Part shown: positions 58,438-64,000 of the stretch, in pieces
How positions within the stretch are numbered: position 1 is the first letter of the stretch
Layout of the letters: each line of letters starts with the position of its first letter
Assembly (NCBI RefSeq): GCF_030936135.1
Contig: NC_082594.1
Location: forward strand, 121,806,668 to 121,870,667
Direction: 5' to 3'
DNA length: 64,000 nt
DNA from: Gavia stellata
Taxonomy: Eukaryota; Chordata; Aves; Gaviiformes; Gaviidae
Translations under genes and position numbers: made by a program
The notes under the pieces: model-generated
The model's input: only the letters and a program-made list of their open reading frames with translations
What the model was told of the DNA's origin: nothing
The model's database searches: none

Positions 58438-61400
58438 TTTGGGAGTCAGGTGGGAGGGATGCTTCCCCCCACCTCAGCACTCTGGGTAATGGGAGGTTGT
58501 TTACCTTCAGTGGCTGGTTATAAAAACGAAAAATAAAAGGAAAAGCGGCCTCAAAGTCAGTTATCTTTTGGGAAATGCTTTGCTTGGCAAAGAGGAGCCT
58601 TCGGAGGCACTCCTGAAGTCAAACATTTTGGGGAGCGGGAGCCAACTGCAGGGACAGAGCCAGGGCGCTGGGGTAAACCTCTGCAGTAAGATACACCCGC
58701 AAGCGAGCGGCAGCTCAGTGCCACGAGGTCTGGTGCCTTGGACAAACTTGTGTTGGGCACTCTTGACATTATTTCAGCTTGTGTTTTTTTGTCAGAGCAA
58801 ATTGCCTGACTGTTGCCTAACTTGCTTTTAGCTTTAGCTTCGCTTTGTGCAAGGAAATGATAGCAAGGGTTTGTCAGACCCTTACCACCCAAGTGATCAT
58901 CGTGTAACTACACCTGCCAACAATTTAAAAAAGGAAAGATTGCTCAACCAGACTGCTTAAAAATGTGTAAAAAATAGCCTCAGACGGACTCTTGACCAAG
59001 GATGAAGAAACCCCACCATCGATGTCCTTCTCCTGGCAAAGAAACAGGGATGTAGAGCACATGCCATACCAATGTATGGAAAGGGTAAAATAATAAAAAG
59101 TTAGCAGTATTTAGATAATTGGGATTATGACATTCATTAACATGGTAACTGAATTAATAGAACCTGTTGGGTTTTATTTCAGTTAGACTGGCAAGGCTTC
59201 GTTAGACGATGGCTATACTTTTTGCTCCACGTAGCGGATGTGGTTCCTCAGCCCACGTAAATCAAATTAAACTTGCATAGCACAGCAAAGCAGAAGAGCT
59301 TTCCATCAAAGTACTCCCAGAACCTTTTTTGACCAGGCCTAGGAGAAAATTGTGGGGTGAAGTCCATCAGCTAAGGAGCCGGGAAAAGCATGCAGCATTG
59401 TCTTTCATCTCCTTCTATTAAGTGGCTCGATCAGGAGATTAGTCGTGCTCTATGTGATGATGAACCTTTCCAACACTAACACCAACACCTGGAAAATGGG
59501 AATAGGGGTCGGAGCAGGGGCCGGCAGGAGGGGTAGTGGCACACCGCAGGGGTGGGGATTCACACCCATTGCAGCTCTGCAGTCCCAGCCTTTGAAGGCA
59601 TAAACCTTCTGGCAGGATTACTCAACTCCCACTGGGGATTTTCCCCTTTCCCCTTCCCTTTTCCTTTTTTTTTTTTCCCAGTGCACACATCCCCAGCTGC
59701 GTTGCAGGGGATCTTACCCTCCCTCCAAGTTTAATCTTTAAATCATCTTCGTCACTGGTGCTTTTCCAGAGCTGCTGTACCCAGCCCTGGTGCTTTCGGA
59801 AGAGGAAAAAAGCAAAGGACATCATTGGAAACGGGTGGCAGTAGTGGCTGTGTGCCCTGGGGGGAAGCGGCAGTGGGGCAGCCACTGACTGTGAGCCTTT
59901 GCATGCCTGTGCTCTGCATGCTTATTTAAGGAAAATATTGAAGTTGAGATTTTTTCAAAAATGTCAGAGGGACAAGCGTGTCTAATTCCTATTAAAATCA
60001 ACAAGCACTAGACATCCAGACAGCTGGGGAAAAAAGAAAAGAAAAAGAACATTAAACACCCGGCTAAAGCTGTAGTGATGAATCAAACATACTACAGCCC
60101 CCAAAGGATGAATCAAGTATGCTGCTAATCCAGACTTTTATAGCAACTAAAATTTGCCTTAAAAGTCCATGTGTTATGAATACACTGCTTTTTTCAGTAA
60201 CATGCAAAACAAGGGAATAATTATTTTACACATAAATATGTATGAATATTTTCCATTAGCCTTTAAAGGACCTCATTTTAAAAAGCTCTTTACAGGCTGT
60301 CACTCAATTATACAAATAATCTGGAGATTTAGAAACCAAAACCGGGGGCCAGGCCAGGCCAATTTCTCATGTGGCAAAACTCTACTGACTGCAAGTGCAT
60401 TTAGGGCACGGAAGCGAAAGCATCCCTCCCAGGAACAAAAGGAATGAGCAAACGCCGGGGAAAACTAAATCCCTTCGGATGGCCGCCTGGCGTGCTGCCT
60501 TCCTGCCATGTGGCTGTAGCTCTTACATCAAACCCGCCATCACCGTTAAAGGCGTCTGTTGAAAAGACCCAACGGCTAATGAAGCGACCAGCAACACATT
60601 GTCGGACAATGAACTGTGCAGGCGATAAATACAGGGCTATTGACAGATGTCTGAGTTTCTATAGCTCTGCTTTCACGCAGAGGGGCTCCAACCCCCCTGG
60701 AAAAGTGATTTACGGGCTCCAGATTGAAGGTAGCTCTGCTCTGCAAATCGCAGATCAAAGGCAACCATCTCTGGGGTGGATGATGGCAAACATGGTGTGG
60801 TCCAAAACTGGCTTGTCAGCAACAGGGAAACCAGAAGAGCTGAAAGGAGCGATGAGCACCTGTGTGCTGTTGCTGCCGTGCCATGACACTGTTTTTACCA
60901 GCGCTGCCAAGGCGCTGGCATACAGCACGGCATTTCCTCATCTTGAATACAGATGGAAAGTAAGTGATGGGATTTGCTAAAATGCCCAGACAAACTCCAG
61001 GTTGGGAAGGACCAGCAGAGCAGCTACCGAGGCTTGGTGGCCTGCCAAATCAAACAACTCATGGGAAAGAGCTAAAAAAGAGACAACATTTCTATGTAAC
61101 AACACACCTGCTAAAAGTGCTACATAAACAAAGCTGGTAGAGACAACCTGATCCTTCCACCGGAGCTGGCTGGAGGGGACGCCATGGTCCACCCAGGCAT
61201 GGTCCCATTTGCAGTTCTCCGACCCCTTTGTGGTGTGGCTGCCAGAGGAGGGACGCTTTCAGCTCTGCAGTCACCGCTCCAGCGAGTTGGGACCACCGCC
61301 TGCCCGGAGGCACAGCCTTGGCCACCCCCAAACCTCCATCCATGCTGCTACGGTGGGTACCAGCTGTCCACACCGGCAGGTTGGGAATGTGCTTTAAGGG

Positions 61401-64000
61401 ATAACATCCGTGTTACACGCACACTGGTTCAGCATCCCTTCTGCCAGCCTCACCCACCGCGGCACCCGCGGTCCTGCCAGCCATGCCCAGGCAGCCGTGC
61501 CTTAGACCCCTCTCCATGAGCGCCTGCAGACTTTCTCCATTGAGGCATTAGACCATGCACCACCAGCTGCAATACTCAACAGCGTACCAGCACCGAAAGG
61601 GAGTCATGCACACAGCGAGGACAGCCTCACAAGGCTTTTCAGTTTGCTTTGAGTCCTGTGTCTTGCAGGCTAAGCTCTCCTTGCAGCCCTCCCAAAACTA
61701 ACCCCTGAAAGCAATGGCACTGAAATGGAGTTACTCACCTTCGCCTTTTCATTTTAGTGCTGTAAGTGATTAACACCACGGAGGTGAGCTGTAGGAATAG
61801 GGCTCGTGTCCTCTGAAGGAACAGTCCATGCTGGACTTTGTCCCCCCACGACCTGTCGCCTCCCAGGAAGGGCACCGGGTGCTCTGACATCCCATCTGGA
61901 GCAGTGGCAGTCTCGGCAAAAACCCAGCCTGCCCGGCTGAATGGCACAGCCAGCGGGAAAGTGCCTGCCAGCAGCTTGTGGGCTTTTCGGCAGAGATGGA
62001 GGCAGAAAGCCCTGCGGTGAAGCTCCGGAGATGGAGCCCCACCACTGCCTAGGGAAAGCCTGAAATCGCTTGAGGCTCCGGGCGAAGAGGCTGGGAAAGG
62101 AGGGAGCACACCCGCAAGCGGTGGACAGGATCACTGCCGGGAGCCGGGGCAGCGGTACCAGGCTGTGTGCGCGCACACGTGTGTGCACACGTGTGTGTGC
62201 ACATGTGTGAGTGCTTTGGGGGGAGGGCTGGCTTGTAGCTGCCTTCCACGGAAAACGCAAACACGAAGACCAAGCCTCTGCATGTACCAAGCTCCAGAGA
62301 AGAGCAGTTACTGAGAGCGGGGGCAATCCGGACTCTGCTCTCAACAGCTGAGCTTTCTTTTGCAACACCCTAAAAACATAACCAACCCCGCGCCAGCCTC
62401 TGGCAGCTGGTGCTTTATTAGTGTTATCTGAAAGAGACCTCGGTGGGTTACTGTGGCCCCCTCCTTGCTTTGCTTCCCAGCCTACAGCCCTTTCAGAAAG
62501 CTTATTTTGGGAGACCCCGCTTTCGAGGGACTCCGACACCTCCCTTCTTCTCCTCCAGCCCTGGTGACACCCCTCCACCTGCGCTCTCTGCCGCCTCTCG
62601 GAGCTGCGCAGCCCTACAGCGGCGTGGCCGTGGCCGTGCCACAGGAATCTGCCTGCGCCGGCTTTTGGGGAAGCCGGCCTTTGATGTCTTGAGTGGCAAC
62701 TCTTCCTGACCACCACTTTGCAGAGAAAGGATTGAGTTTGTTGTCACAAACGGCTCAGAAACAGAAGGTTTTCACACAGCTTCAAACCTAAGAAACTCAG
62801 CTTACACAGATCTGCATCTTCCTTCTTTCCCTCTGGAATATGGGGAATAAAAAGGATATAATCAGAGGCCCGAGCAACAGGTTTGCATCCTTGTGCTCTG
62901 CACCCCCCCATTTGCCTTAGGTGCTTCTTCATTACATGTCCTGGGAGGTCGGCACAGTTAAATCTCACTTAGTAACTAAAAGCAGCAAAAGCACAGCAGG
63001 ACATTTGCAGAGCCCCCCACCCCTCCTGCAGCTCGCAACTGCTGGAGAACCTGGGAGAAAAACCCTCTTCCCAGGCTGGTACATCCCTTCCAAAGGGATG
63101 GCTGGCACTGAGAATATTTGCATTTGATTTCCCCTTCCCCAACTCTATCAGAATAAAAAGGAACTGCTGAAAGTTTGCAGGCAAATTTCCTTTCCCAAGT
63201 GTAGATGGTATTTTAAATCTCACGGTGTGCTATCAGGAGAAAAGCAGACTAGATATCAACCATTTATAGCATAGAAAGCTCAAGAAAATTTAAGGAGTGA
63301 GACATATTAGTGAAAATATCCGTTTTTATTTAGCTAGGGAGAAATTAAGTCCAGGAAAGGTGGAGCACTTTGGTGAAGATTTTTACACCCATGAGTGCCG
63401 CTTCCACTTAGGATTCCTCTCTGTGACTTAGAATATCAGGCTTTTAATCGAAGACTCAGGTCCTTAAGATAAGCAATTAAGCGCCAGCCCAAGTGTGCCC
63501 TCAAATCTGTCTGAACGGACAATCGGAAGCTGATGAGATGCAGCAAGGGGGGGAGGAGGATTTCTACCCCAAATGGCTTGCAGTGCCTAGCTTTATTTTT
63601 TTTTTTATTTAATTTTTAAATTGGAGGTTATCACTGCGGCTCAGTGACCCACAACCAAAGCTTCCCTTCGGTTACCAGATGAGAAGGAAGCCGTTCGCTT
63701 TTCACAGGAGAAGTCCAATGCAAGGTAGCACTTGCACACCAGGCGCGTGGGCTACCCTGAGCTGCTCTTGCAGCCAGCCAACTCCCCCCCGAGAGCAGGG
63801 ACGGAGGGAGGCAGGCTGCATTGCAGGGCACGCGCCTCCCTGCAACCCGCCGGGAGGAACGGGGTTTAAGGGCTGTGCCTTGGGAACCTGGGTGCCGGTG
63901 TTTCCATCCCAGCAGCAGCCGTTTCCATAAACACTCAAGTGACAGAAAATGAGCTCCGGGTGCTGGTAGCGACCTTCCACCCGGGAGGAGACATGCGGTT
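58438..64000. other. Intergenic DNA to the window end, no gene recognised
   Basis: No exon chain, tRNA or further retroelement was identified. It contains a T run at about 59667-59678, an alternating purine-pyrimidine tract at 62164-62209 and a T/A-rich run at about 63595-63615. A 178-codon + frame at 60444-60980 lacks recognisable similarity. In mammals the DNA beyond CD47 on this side is gene-poor, which fits. Confidence 0.5.
62164..62209. repeat. Perfect 46-bp alternating purine-pyrimidine tract
   Basis: Starting TGTGTGCGCGCACACGTGTG, every base alternates pyrimidine and purine through 62209, mixing TG, CG and CA steps. This is the classic composition for left-handed Z-DNA. Confidence 0.93.

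Noticed and set aside
60444..60980. 178-codon + strand frame.
   Set aside because: Mixed composition, no domain, no convincing promoter or poly(A) context. Kept only as a low-interest conserved-element candidate.

Overview
This is vertebrate nuclear DNA from a bird. CR1 retroposon 3' ends, a Neoaves-style ERVL-like LTR and a bird-like IFT57-CD47 gene pair support this. The species cannot be fixed from the window. There are no bacterial or phage genes and no CRISPR array. Most open frames are chance frames in introns, intergenic DNA or the GC-rich promoter island.

Layout. (1) 1-5475: the last five coding exons of IFT57 on the + strand. They encode the C-terminal 170 residues of an intraflagellar transport IFT-B subunit; the 5' part lies outside the window. 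(2) 5476-22140: intergenic DNA with an old CR1 3' end (18825-19016) and a mammalian-type MIR relic (about 19940-20105). (3) 22180-23970: a CpG island with NRF1-like, CRE-like, GC-box and CCAAT elements, containing the first exon of CD47. (4) 23296-46300: the complete CD47 gene on the + strand. Ten coding exons are assigned base by base and give a 317-residue protein with a signal peptide, an IgV domain, five membrane spans and a short tail. An intron begins two bases after the stop codon, followed by a 3' UTR of about 4.2 kb that ends at two closely spaced AATAAA signals. (5) 46450-47656: a minus-strand endogenous retrovirus fragment, an LTR plus primer-binding site and leader with a roughly 48-bp tandem repeat. 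(6) 48535-49503: a candidate unnamed small membrane-protein gene on the minus strand, tail-to-tail with CD47. (7) 49504-64000: intergenic DNA with a 0.8-kb minus-strand CR1 LINE (57649-58437), a 62-bp tandem duplication, a perfect 46-bp alternating purine-pyrimidine tract, and no recognised gene.

How the genes relate. IFT57 (cilium assembly) and CD47 (the SIRP-alpha ligand, a 'do not phagocytose' signal) are unrelated in function. They are head-to-tail neighbours in the same relative order and orientation as in mammals, so this is conserved synteny and not an operon. The strongest leads are the minus-strand small ORF with good splice signals, the alternative CD47 tails predicted from exon phases, and the retained long CD47 3' UTR. 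No obviously novel multi-gene system was seen.
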